From assembly GCA_002307315.1 (NCBI GenBank), contig DBTZ01000063.1, positions 1-6,140 on the forward strand: DNA of 6,140 nt. Direction: 5' to 3'. This DNA is from Alphaproteobacteria bacterium UBA1303 (lineage in GTDB: Bacteria > Pseudomonadota > Alphaproteobacteria > Micropepsales > Micropepsaceae). This document shows, piece by piece, positions 1 to 5,790 of this stretch. A program made the translations under genes and the position numbers. Every line of letters begins with the position of its first letter. The stretch's first letter is position 1. The notes under the pieces are model-generated. The model searched no databases. It had not been told where the DNA came from and saw only the letters and a program-made list of their open reading frames with translations.

Positions 1-1220
1 GCGCGGAGGCCGCCAGGGGAGGAGGGCGTGTTGATCAGGATGCGGGCGGTCTTCATCCGGGCGCCAAAGGCGGAGACGCGCTCCGGATGGCGATCCTGGT
101 CGGTGTAGAGCACCGAGGTATGGCCGGTGCCGCCCAGCGCCACCAGTTCGGCGCATGCCTCCAACGCCGCGGCGTAGTCCTTGCGGCGATAGAGCGCGAG
201 AGTGGGCGACAGCTTCTCGTGAGCGAAATATTCGTCGTCGGAAGTCTTTTCGACCTCGGCGATCAGCACCTTGGTAGAGGGCGGAACCGTAATGCCGGAC
301 ATCTCGGCGATCTTCACCGCCGACTGCCCGACCACCTTGGGGCACAGATGCCCGTCGGGGAACACGGTCTGGCGCACCGCGCCGGTTTCGTTGCCCGACA
401 GGATATGGCCGCCGTGGGTGACGAAACGCTCGCGCACCGCATCGTAGACTTCGTCGACCACGACTACGGCCTGTTCGGAGGCGCAGATCATGCCGTTGTC
501 GAAGGTCTTGGACATCAGGATTGATGCCACCGCGCGTTTGATATCGGCAAACTCGTCGATCAGAACTGGCGCATTGCCGGCGCCGACGCCGATGGCAGGT
601 TTGCCGGAAGAATAGGCGGCTTTGACCATGCCGGGGCCGCCGGTGGCGAGAATGAGGTTGATGCTCGGGTGGCGCATCAGGGCGTTGGACAAATCGAGCG
701 TCGGCTCGTCGATCCAGCCGATGATGTCGGGTGGGGCGCCGGCGGCGACCGCCGCGTCGAGCACCAGCTTGGCGGCCGCACAGGTCGCTTTCTTGGCGCG
801 CGGGTGCGGGCTGAAGACGATGCCGTTGCGGGTTTTGAGCGAAATCAGCGCCTTGAAGATGGCAGTCGAGGTCGGGTTAGTGGTCGGCACAATGCCGCAG
901 ATCACGCCGATCGGTTCGGCGATGGTGATGGTGTTGCCGACGGTGTCGACTTCCAGCACGCCGCAGGTCTTGTCGTCCTTGTACTTGTTGTAGATGTACT
1001 CGGACGCAAAGTGGTTCTTGACCACTTTGTCTTCCACCACGCCCATACCGGTTTCCTCCGCCGCCATCATGGCGAGGGGAATACGGGCGTCCGCCGCGGC
1101 GAAGGCGGCGTTGCGGAAAATCTTATCGACCTGCTCTTGACTGAAACTGGCGAATCTCGCCTGCGCCGCCGTCACTCGGGCGATCAGCGCGTTCAGTTCG
1201 TCGATGTTGGTGACAGACAT
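1..1220 (-). CDS. adhE: Bifunctional acetaldehyde-CoA/alcohol dehydrogenase AdhE, N-terminal part (runs off left edge)
   Basis: Reduces acetyl-CoA to acetaldehyde and then ethanol using NADH, in the cytoplasm; the AdhE family assembles into spirosomes. The 406 residues seen here are the CoA-acylating aldehyde dehydrogenase domain. The protein opens MSVTNIDELNALI and aligns from memory with E. coli AdhE essentially without gaps near the start. It keeps IVPTTNPTSTAIFK (about 110-123), the glycine-rich ATGGPGMVKAAYSSGKPAIGVG region (192-213), and the catalytic cysteine in DNGMICASEQ at residue 246, the same number as in E. coli. It ends in RILINTPSSPGG, just before the linker. The iron-dependent alcohol dehydrogenase half (about 480 residues) would lie beyond position 1, so a stand-alone aldehyde dehydrogenase cannot be excluded, though the N-terminus is AdhE-like. 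The start is fixed by a GGAG (plus-strand 1227-1230) six bases upstream of the ATG. It diverges from mutT. Confidence 0.95.
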   Translation of the reverse strand, partial: MSVTNIDELNALIARVTAAQARFASFSQEQVDKIFRNAAFAAADARIPLAMMAAEETGMGVVEDKVVKNHFASEYIYNKYKDDKTCGVLEVDTVGNTITIAEPIGVICGIVPTTNPTSTAIFKALISLKTRNGIVFSPHPRAKKATCAAAKLVLDAAVAAGAPPDIIGWIDEPTLDLSNALMRHPSINLILATGGPGMVKAAYSSGKPAIGVGAGNAPVLIDEFADIKRAVASILMSKTFDNGMICASEQAVVVVDEVYDAVRERFVTHGGHILSGNETGAVRQTVFPDGHLCPKVVGQSAVKIAEMSGITVPPSTKVLIAEVEKTSDDEYFAHEKLSPTLALYRRKDYAAALEACAELVALGGTGHTSVLYTDQDRHPERVSAFGARMKTARILINTPSSPGGLR

Positions 1221-1354
1221 ACGTTACTCCATGTTGCGATGCGCGGAAGGCGCCGTCATCTTTGCGCCTTGCGCATCCGGTTGGTGCCGCGCGCCGCAAT
1301 CGCGGTGTCGCGCGCCGGGAAAAAACAGCGCAATAATTCCTTGCCATCACCCGC

Positions 1355-1373
1355 TGTAATGAAAGTCATTCTC
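1355..1373 (-). promoter_or_regulatory. Fur-like box upstream of adhE
   Basis: Read on the minus strand the site is GAGAATGACTTTCATTACA, which matches the classical 19-bp Fur consensus GATAATGATAATCATTATC at 13 of 19 positions. Its core is a perfect inverted repeat, AATGA-AAG-TCATT, at 1358-1370. It lies 135-153 bp upstream of the adhE start codon. AdhE has an Fe(II)-dependent alcohol dehydrogenase domain, so iron-responsive control is plausible. The match is by eye; alphaproteobacterial Fur/Mur sites can differ from the E. coli consensus. Confidence 0.45.
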
Positions 1374-1416
1374 ATTTTGCAAGGTACCATTTCGCACTGC
1401 ACAATCTTCGCTACAG

Positions 1417-1430
1417 TTGCGAAGGATCAA
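1417..1430. promoter_or_regulatory. FNR/CRP-family-like box upstream of adhE
   Basis: TTGCG-AAGG-ATCAA matches the FNR consensus TTGAT-N4-ATCAA at 8 of 10 specified positions, with the TTG and CAA outer triplets intact and one half-site perfect. It overlaps a separate inverted repeat, CTTCGC (1406-1411) and GCGAAG (1419-1424), so only one of the two may be functional. It lies about 200 bp upstream of the adhE start. FNR-type control would fit the anaerobic role of AdhE. No strong -10/-35 pair for adhE could be recognised at a fixed distance from it. Confidence 0.35.
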
Positions 1431-1476
1431 TGTCCATATCCTTAGGATGTTTTTGTATATAAAAATAATATGTGTA

Positions 1477-1491
1477 TGCTGCAATGCAGCA
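1477..1491. promoter_or_regulatory. Perfect 15-bp palindrome, candidate operator
   Basis: TGCTGCA-A-TGCAGCA is a perfect inverted repeat of 7-bp arms around one central base. It stands out as GC-richer sequence inside an AT-rich stretch, in the middle of the adhE/mutT divergent region. The geometry suits a dimeric regulator with a compact site, such as GntR- or LacI-like proteins, but I do not recognise the motif as that of a named regulator. The loop is too short for an RNA hairpin without breaking several pairs, so a DNA operator is more likely. Confidence 0.4.
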
Positions 1492-1554
1492 GCACGTGAC
1501 ATTCTGTACCACCATATTCACACATTGCTACAATTACGTAATAATAATTAGAAG

Positions 1555-1566
1555 CATTATATAATG
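1555..1566. promoter_or_regulatory. TATAAT-containing palindrome, possible -10 for mutT
   Basis: CATTATATAATG is a perfect 12-bp palindrome carrying TATAAT on the plus strand at 1560-1565 and its mirror on the minus strand. Used as a -10 element it would start transcription near 1572, about 100 bases before the mutT start codon. No good -35 lies 16-18 bp upstream (the best TTGCTA at 1525 is 29 bp away), so an activator or a chance AT-rich match are both possible. Confidence 0.3.
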
Positions 1567-1675
1567 TGGTTGTTTTTTTGTTATCACGTTACCGATGGCC
1601 GGCTCGGTCTGTATGGAGGTATCAATATCTTTTAATGAGACTTTAATTTTCCCAAGGCATCCTGGAGGTATCGGC

Positions 1676-2083
1676 ATGACGCAGGTGAGGCTTGTTTTGG
1701 TTTCCGCCTGTGCCCTGATCGATAAAGATGGGCGTGTCCTGGTGGGCAAAAGACCCGCGCAAAAGAATTTGGGTGGGCTATGGGAATTTCCGGGTGGCAA
1801 GTTGGAGCCGGGCGAGCGGCCGGAGGATGCTCTGGTTCGCGAGCTCTTCGAGGAATTGGCGATTACAGTCAATCCGGCGGATTTGGCGCCTTTCGCCTTT
1901 GCCTCGCACAGTTACGATCGCTTCCACCTGCTCATGCCGCTTTACACCTGCCGCCGGTGGATGGGACTGCCGCAAGCGGCGGAACACCAGAGTTTGGCGT
2001 GGCATTACCCGCCAGAGATCAAGACACTTTCGCTGACGCCGGCGGATATTCCCCTGGCCGAGGAGCTATGCCGGCGATTGTGA
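1676..2083 (+). CDS. mutT: MutT-type Nudix hydrolase (probable 8-oxo-dGTP diphosphatase)
   Basis: Expected to hydrolyse oxidised nucleotides such as 8-oxo-dGTP to the monophosphate in the cytoplasm, preventing misincorporation. The 135-residue length is close to E. coli MutT (129). After the first strand (RLVLVSACALIDKDGRVLV) and the KRP and GLWEFPGG motifs comes the Nudix box at residues 41-63, GX5EX7REUXEEXX, with metal-binding Glu56, Glu59 and Glu60 present. The usual glycine near its end is alanine (EELAI). The C-terminus has TPADIPL (121-127) where E. coli has the base-recognising PPAN; Asp124 takes the place of Asn119. Start chosen at ATG 1676 because GGAGG (1664-1668) lies seven bases upstream; the frame stays open back to an ATG at 1595, but that extension adds non-family sequence. 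The 3' end overlaps the pilin gene. Another Nudix specificity is possible. Confidence 0.88.
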   Translation: MTQVRLVLVSACALIDKDGRVLVGKRPAQKNLGGLWEFPGGKLEPGERPEDALVRELFEELAITVNPADLAPFAFASHSYDRFHLLMPLYTCRRWMGLPQAAEHQSLAWHYPPEIKTLSLTPADIPLAEELCRRL

Positions 2084-2223
2084 AATCGTTTTTTATCGAT
2101 CGAAGCGGTGCCACGGCGATCGAATATGCCTTGATTTCCGCCATTATTACCGTTGCGTTGATTGCCGTATGGGGCACGATGGGCGATCAGGTTAAGGCCA
2201 TGTTGGAACGCATCCAATTCTGA
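2068..2223 (+). CDS. flp: Flp/Fap-type pilin subunit
   Basis: A 51-residue class IVb pilin precursor, the building block of Flp (Tad) fimbriae used for surface adhesion. The leader MPAIVKSFFIDRSG ends in the prepilin-peptidase site, and the mature part would begin ATAIEYALI: cleavage after Gly with Glu at +5 and Tyr at +6 is the Flp hallmark. A hydrophobic helix (AIEYALISAIITVALIAVWG) follows, then a short charged tail ending in Phe; mature length is 37 residues. Start is ambiguous. ATG 2068 overlaps mutT by 16 bases but has AGGAG (2061-2065) only two bases upstream. GTG 2080 gives 47 residues beginning (V/M)KSFF, as in many Flp proteins, and forms a GTGA overlap with the mutT stop, but the AGGAG is then 14 bases away. 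Either way translation is probably coupled to mutT. No cpa/tad assembly genes are in the window. Confidence 0.85.
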   Translation: MPAIVKSFFIDRSGATAIEYALISAIITVALIAVWGTMGDQVKAMLERIQF

Positions 2224-2316
2224 ACGCCTCGTTGCTGACAATCGACAACCTCGGATTTATTGCCGCCGGGCATTAAAACCGTCGTCGATATCCCCTATAT
2301 GTACCTTCGGTAGTGC

Positions 2317-4137
2317 ATGCGGGGGCGGAAATTGGATACTCAAGACGGACAGTCCGGCGGTGCCGCCGGCAATTTTTTTGCAGCGGCGTTCATCAGCGTC
2401 ATAGCGGCTTCGGCGGTGTGGTGGTTCGGTCCGGAATATTTCACCGAATTGGACGAGGTGGGCTGGTACGTCGCCGCTGGCGGAGTGGGCGTCGTTCTGT
2501 TGCTGCTGTTTCTGGCGGCGGATCGCCTGCTGTCGATCAACGTCGCCTTTGAAATTCTGCGTGGTCCCTATAGGTTGTTGGCCTTGCCGTTCAAGGCGTT
2601 GCTGCTCATCGACAAAAAATTCGAAGAGCCCAGAAAACGGATTGCCGACAATGGTGCGGCCGGTTTAGTGGTCGGCACCGCGTTTTGGACGCTGGCGGTC
2701 TGGATCGCGTTTCACCAGTTGGTTCCGTCGCCTGAGCCTTGCCGCGCGTCTCGCCCGTGCATCCTGATTGTCGGTTTGCAGGGCGACGACGTCTACGCCG
2801 CCAAAACCGGATTCGTCCGCTGGTCGCTAGACAGCGCCTTTGCCGCTGCCGGCATCGGCAAGACGGCAAACGTCGTGGTGGTGCCGCGCCCGCTGTTTCG
2901 CGTCGTCGCCAACGAGGCGGGCAGCGTACGCTGGGAGGCGAAATACTGGCTGAACAAGCTTGGCGGCGACGTCTTGATCTACGGGGCCGCGCCGCGGCAT
3001 GGGGCCGTTATGCGGCTGAATGTGTACGCGTTGCATGCCGACGAGAGTGAGACGCAGGCGCGGTTGGTATTTCCGCACAACTACGGCTCCGATTATGCGA
3101 CGTCGCTGGCGCTGATCGCCGCCGTTTATGCCAAACCGGCGAGGGATGACGGGTATGCCGGAGCGGTGCTGTGGCCGTTGGCCAAGAGGCTGGTACCGTT
3201 CGTCGCCGCGCTTCCGCTCATGCCGGCAACGACCGCCTCGGCCATTCTGTCGGCCGAGGCGGAAGCCGCCCGTGCCGCCGGAGAGGCCGGCAACGACGAG
3301 GCACTGAAGTTGGCGATCAATACCTATACCGCCGTGCTGAACAGCCGCTTCGGCTCGCACATCGCGGTACAGGCCGCCCTGGCGGAGACCCTCGACACTT
3401 TGGGGTTTCGCGAAAACGGCGCCGCGAAATTCGAGGAGGCAAAGCGCATATATGCCGAGGCCGTCATCGAGAGCAACGAAGGTGCCGAACGGCTGAGCCA
3501 AGCCGCGGAGTCCTATCGCGACATTTTGAAGACCATCGACAAGGCAAAGCGGCCGCAACAATGGGCGGCACTGCAGTTCAAGTTGGCGCGGGTGTTGGAG
3601 GAGACCGGCGATCGCAAAAGCGATTACAACAGCAAGGAAGACGGTTCGCTGATCTTGAACGATGCGGTGGTGGCCTATCGCGAAGCGCTGACGGTTTCGA
3701 TGCCGCCGCAGGATTGGGCGCGCACCCAGTTTCAACTCGGCCGTACGCTCGAAACCATCGCCAAGCACACCGGCGACGCGACCAAATATCCCGAAGCCGT
3801 CGAAGCGTACCGCCGGGCGTTGTACGTGTATGCGGGTGACGAAACGCCGGTGCTCCGGGCTGATGCAAAATTTCGTCTCGGTTCCGCATTGCTGCAAATG
3901 GCAAAGGCCAATCACGATGTGGCCAAGATGCAGGAAGCCGCAGAAGCTTTGCGCGAGGCGTTGAAGATCTACGGCACCAACCATGTGGCGAACGGCAATT
4001 CCCAGTCGGCCATCGTCGCTTTGGGGGAAGCCGAGGCAGAAATCGTCAAAACGGTGGCGCCGCCGCAACCGTCCGGCGCGGCGCCGGCCGCTCCGGTGGC
4101 ACAGACCCTGGTTCCGGCCGCAAAGCCGCACGAGTGA
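2317..4137 (+). CDS. Three-pass membrane protein with TolB-N-like domain and TPR repeats, function unknown
   Basis: 606 residues; no named family member recognised. Hydrophobic segments lie at about 21-39, 50-68 and 114-136. The loop between the second and third is very basic (KKFEEPRKR near 100-108), which by the positive-inside rule places the N-terminus inside and everything after 137 in the periplasm. Residues 146-240 alternate strand and helix (CILIVGLQGD, GFVRWSLDSAF, VVVVPRPLF, KYWLNKLGGDVLIYG) and resemble the TolB-amino-terminal/FlgO-like fold; this is inference. Residues 305-560 are helical TPR-like repeats; three units align on FKLARVLEE (421), FQLGRTLET (472) and FRLGSALLQ (519), each followed by an A-x-YREAL-type helix. 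The tail (580-606) is Ala/Pro-rich. A TAG at 2311-2313 bounds the start: ATG 2317 lacks a clear ribosome site, while TTG 2332 follows a G-rich stretch. It begins 93 bp after flp; co-transcription is possible. TPRs suggest a scaffold or assembly role. Confidence 0.82.
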   Translation: MRGRKLDTQDGQSGGAAGNFFAAAFISVIAASAVWWFGPEYFTELDEVGWYVAAGGVGVVLLLLFLAADRLLSINVAFEILRGPYRLLALPFKALLLIDKKFEEPRKRIADNGAAGLVVGTAFWTLAVWIAFHQLVPSPEPCRASRPCILIVGLQGDDVYAAKTGFVRWSLDSAFAAAGIGKTANVVVVPRPLFRVVANEAGSVRWEAKYWLNKLGGDVLIYGAAPRHGAVMRLNVYALHADESETQARLVFPHNYGSDYATSLALIAAVYAKPARDDGYAGAVLWPLAKRLVPFVAALPLMPATTASAILSAEAEAARAAGEAGNDEALKLAINTYTAVLNSRFGSHIAVQAALAETLDTLGFRENGAAKFEEAKRIYAEAVIESNEGAERLSQAAESYRDILKTIDKAKRPQQWAALQFKLARVLEETGDRKSDYNSKEDGSLILNDAVVAYREALTVSMPPQDWARTQFQLGRTLETIAKHTGDATKYPEAVEAYRRALYVYAGDETPVLRADAKFRLGSALLQMAKANHDVAKMQEAAEALREALKIYGTNHVANGNSQSAIVALGEAEAEIVKTVAPPQPSGAAPAAPVAQTLVPAAKPHE

Positions 4138-4174
4138 CGGCCGGGCGTCGGTGTCGGATCGGTCTGTCGCCGGC

Positions 4175-4203
4175 TTGACTTGCGCCCGGAAAGCGCGGAT
4201 ACA
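4175..4203 (+). promoter_or_regulatory. Weak candidate promoter for the helicase gene
   Basis: TTGACT (4175-4180) matches the -35 consensus at 5 of 6 positions and is followed after 17 bp by GATACA (4198-4203), a poor -10 with only 3 of 6 matches. If real, it would give a leader of roughly 165 bases containing the structured element at 4288-4328. Composition alone could produce this pair. Confidence 0.22.
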
Positions 4204-4287
4204 GACCTCGCTTCGCCGATTGCACGACGCGGGTTTAGTAGATTCGTAGTCATCGCGCGGGCTTTATCTGAAACCATCCGTTTGTTC

Positions 4288-4328
4288 CGCACGTGCAAGG
4301 GAAACGGCAATCGCCGTTTTCGCGTGCG
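4288..4328 (+). promoter_or_regulatory. Two-stage RNA hairpin in the helicase leader
   Basis: An inner stem AAACGGC (4302-4308) and GCCGTTT (4313-4319) closes an AATC tetraloop and is followed by one more T. An outer stem CGCACG (4288-4293) and CGTGCG (4323-4328) encloses it with an asymmetric internal loop. It lies 48 bases before the chosen ATG of the downstream RNA helicase gene. The short T run makes a full intrinsic terminator unlikely. A leader structure that the helicase itself could resolve, giving feedback, is an attractive but unproven reading. Confidence 0.4.
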
Positions 4329-4376
4329 CAGGTCTTTGCGTACGCCTATGTGGCGCGTAAGGATTATATTCCGCAT

Positions 4377-5651
4377 ATGAATACTGCATTTTTCGACCTC
4401 GGCATTGCCGAGCCTTTGTGCCGCGCGTTGATCGCCGAGGGCTACGAAACCCCCACACCGATTCAGACCCAGGCGATTCCCGTTTTGCTCAAGGGACGCG
4501 ATTTGCTCGGTCTGGCGCAGACCGGCACCGGCAAGACGGCGGCGTTTGCGCTGCCGTTGCTGCAAAAGCTGTGTACCGGCCACGAATGCCGCAAACCCAA
4601 ATCGACGCGGGCGCTGATTTTGGCGCCGACTCGCGAGCTGGCGATACAGATCTGCGACAGCATCAAGACCTATGGACGTTTTCTGCATCTGCGCCACGCG
4701 GTGTTCGTCGGCGGCGTCAGTCAGACCCCGCAGGTGAAGGCGCTGGCCGGAGGGCTGGACATTCTGGTGGCGACGCCGGGACGTTTGCTCGATCATCTCC
4801 AGCAGGGCAATCTTCGGCTCGATGCGGTGGACACGCTCGTGCTCGACGAAGCCGACCGCATGTTCGACATGGGTTTCATCAACGATTTGCGTAAAATCGT
4901 CGCCTTGTTGCCAAAAAAGCGTCAGTCGATGCTGTTTTCCGCCACCATGCCGTCCGATGTGGCGGCGTTGGCGCAAAGCGTGCTGCACGATCCTTTGCGC
5001 ATCGAGGTAACGCCGCAAGGCCGCGCTGCCGACAAGATCGACCAGAGTGTGTTTTTCGTACCGACCGCGGAGAAGCGCGCCTTGCTGGCCAAGCTGCTCG
5101 GCGACCGCAAGTTCGAGCGGGTTCTGGTGTTCACCCGTACCAAGCACGCGGCCAATCGCGTCGCCGAACATCTGGAAAAGGGCGGCATCGCGTCCGAGGC
5201 CATCCACGGCAACAAATCGCAAAACGCCCGCCAGCGTGCCCTGGCACGCTTCCGTTCGGGCGAGGCGCGCGTGCTGGTCGCCACCGACATTGCGGCTCGC
5301 GGCATCGATATCGACGGTGTTACTCACGTCATCAATTTCGAACTGCCCAACGAACCGGAAAGCTACATCCATCGCATCGGCCGCACGGCGCGGGCAGGCG
5401 CGACCGGGGTCGCGATCTCGTTCTGCGATGCGTCCGAGAACACCTATTTGCGCGACATCGAAAAGCTGACCCGTACGGCTATTGCCGTGAGCGGCGGCGT
5501 GCGCCAAGCCGACCAGCCGCCGCCGTCGCGCGGTGGTGCGGGGCGACCGTCCCGGTCGTCCAAGCCATCGCGTCCGGCTTTCGGCAAGCCACGCGACCAT
5601 CGCAATCCGCGCGGCCAAAACCAAAAAGTGCGGGGGGCGCGTGCAAAATGA
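4377..5651 (+). CDS. rhlE: DEAD-box ATP-dependent RNA helicase, RhlE type
   Basis: Unwinds short RNA duplexes with ATP; RhlE-type proteins act in ribosome maturation, RNA decay and cold adaptation in the cytoplasm. The 424 residues carry every canonical motif in order: Q motif (Phe6 to Gln30, with ETPTPIQ), motif I AQTGTGKT (47-54), Ia PTRELA (84-89), GG (112-113), Ib TPGR (133-136), II DEAD (157-160), III SAT (188-190), IV VFTRT (251-255), V ATDIAARGIDID (302-313) and VI YIHRIGRTARAG (330-341). The tail from about 375 is disordered-looking and rich in Arg, Ser, Pro and Gly, as is usual for RNA contacts. Start chosen at ATG 4377 because family members begin a few residues before the Q-motif Phe. 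AAGGA (4359-4363) is a rather distant ribosome site, 13 bases away. The frame is open upstream to a GTG at 4293, but that stretch overlaps the leader hairpin. It appears monocistronic, between unrelated genes. Confidence 0.95.
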   Translation: MNTAFFDLGIAEPLCRALIAEGYETPTPIQTQAIPVLLKGRDLLGLAQTGTGKTAAFALPLLQKLCTGHECRKPKSTRALILAPTRELAIQICDSIKTYGRFLHLRHAVFVGGVSQTPQVKALAGGLDILVATPGRLLDHLQQGNLRLDAVDTLVLDEADRMFDMGFINDLRKIVALLPKKRQSMLFSATMPSDVAALAQSVLHDPLRIEVTPQGRAADKIDQSVFFVPTAEKRALLAKLLGDRKFERVLVFTRTKHAANRVAEHLEKGGIASEAIHGNKSQNARQRALARFRSGEARVLVATDIAARGIDIDGVTHVINFELPNEPESYIHRIGRTARAGATGVAISFCDASENTYLRDIEKLTRTAIAVSGGVRQADQPPPSRGGAGRPSRSSKPSRPAFGKPRDHRNPRGQNQKVRGARAK

Positions 5652-5654
5652 CGC

Positions 5655-5700
5655 GGCCTCATTGCGGTAATTATATTACGGAAACGGCGAGGCCCGTCTT
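5655..5700 (+). terminator. Weak terminator-like inverted repeat after the helicase gene
   Basis: GGCCTC (5655-5660) pairs with GAGGCC (5689-5694), starting three bases after the stop codon. Inside it a smaller repeat GTAAT (5667-5671) and ATTAC (5675-5679) can form a second hairpin. The following sequence CGTCTTTCG has only a short T tract, so any intrinsic termination would be inefficient; Rho-dependent ending is equally possible. Confidence 0.3.
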
Positions 5701-5790
5701 TCGCCGCCAGGGCGCTTGAAGATGGCCGATTACGGCATTAGGGATTGGGTATATCTTCGTGCCGCTTGCCGGCGGTATGGCTGGAGCGCC

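Larger units (their letters stand above)
1221..1675. promoter_or_regulatory. Divergent adhE/mutT control region with an AT-rich core
   Basis: This 455-bp gap contains no convincing gene. The part next to adhE (1221-1340) is GC-rich like the flanks, whereas about 1430-1660 is strikingly AT-rich, with TATAT, AATAATA, TAATAATAATTA and a run of seven T at 1573-1579. Candidate elements, listed separately, are a Fur-like box (1355-1373), an FNR-like box (1417-1430), a 15-bp palindrome (1477-1491) and a TATAAT palindrome (1555-1566). A CACGTG hexamer sits at 1493-1498. The size and composition suit a regulated divergent promoter pair; specific start sites cannot be fixed by eye. Confidence 0.7.

Noticed and set aside
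87..1445. Long plus-strand open frames of 123-258 codons across 87-1445
   Set aside because: They run antisense to adhE, whose minus-strand translation matches the AdhE family throughout; their products are Arg/His/Gly-rich and look like GC-driven shadows.
1570..1590. T run at 1573-1579 as an intrinsic terminator
   Set aside because: The only stem before it is the AT-only CATTATATAATG palindrome, which cannot form a stable looped hairpin, and no gene ends just upstream on the plus strand.
1635..1646. Tiny leader peptide (ATG AGA CTT then stop) after the first GGAGGTATC
   Set aside because: Three codons only, the ATG is 15 bases from the ribosome-like site, and there is no attenuator structure after it.
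2842..2865. A Walker A-like pattern (A-AAGI-GKT, residues 176-183) in the TPR membrane protein
   Set aside because: It formally fits [AG]x4GK[ST], but it follows a helix rather than a strand, lies in a probably periplasmic domain, and has no Walker B partner nearby.
2827..4131. 434-codon minus-strand open frame opposite the TPR gene
   Set aside because: The plus-strand frame has coherent membrane helices and TPR repeats; the antisense product is Arg/Gly/His-rich with no recognisable domain.
4141..4189. CCGGGCG (4141-4147) and CGCCCGG (4183-4189) as a terminator for the TPR gene
   Set aside because: The loop is 35 bases, no T run follows, and the region is so GC-rich that a 7-base match is not compelling.
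3969..5624. 551-codon minus-strand open frame opposite the helicase gene
   Set aside because: It spans the intergenic region and two unrelated plus-strand genes, and the plus strand has every DEAD-box motif; it is an antisense GC artefact.
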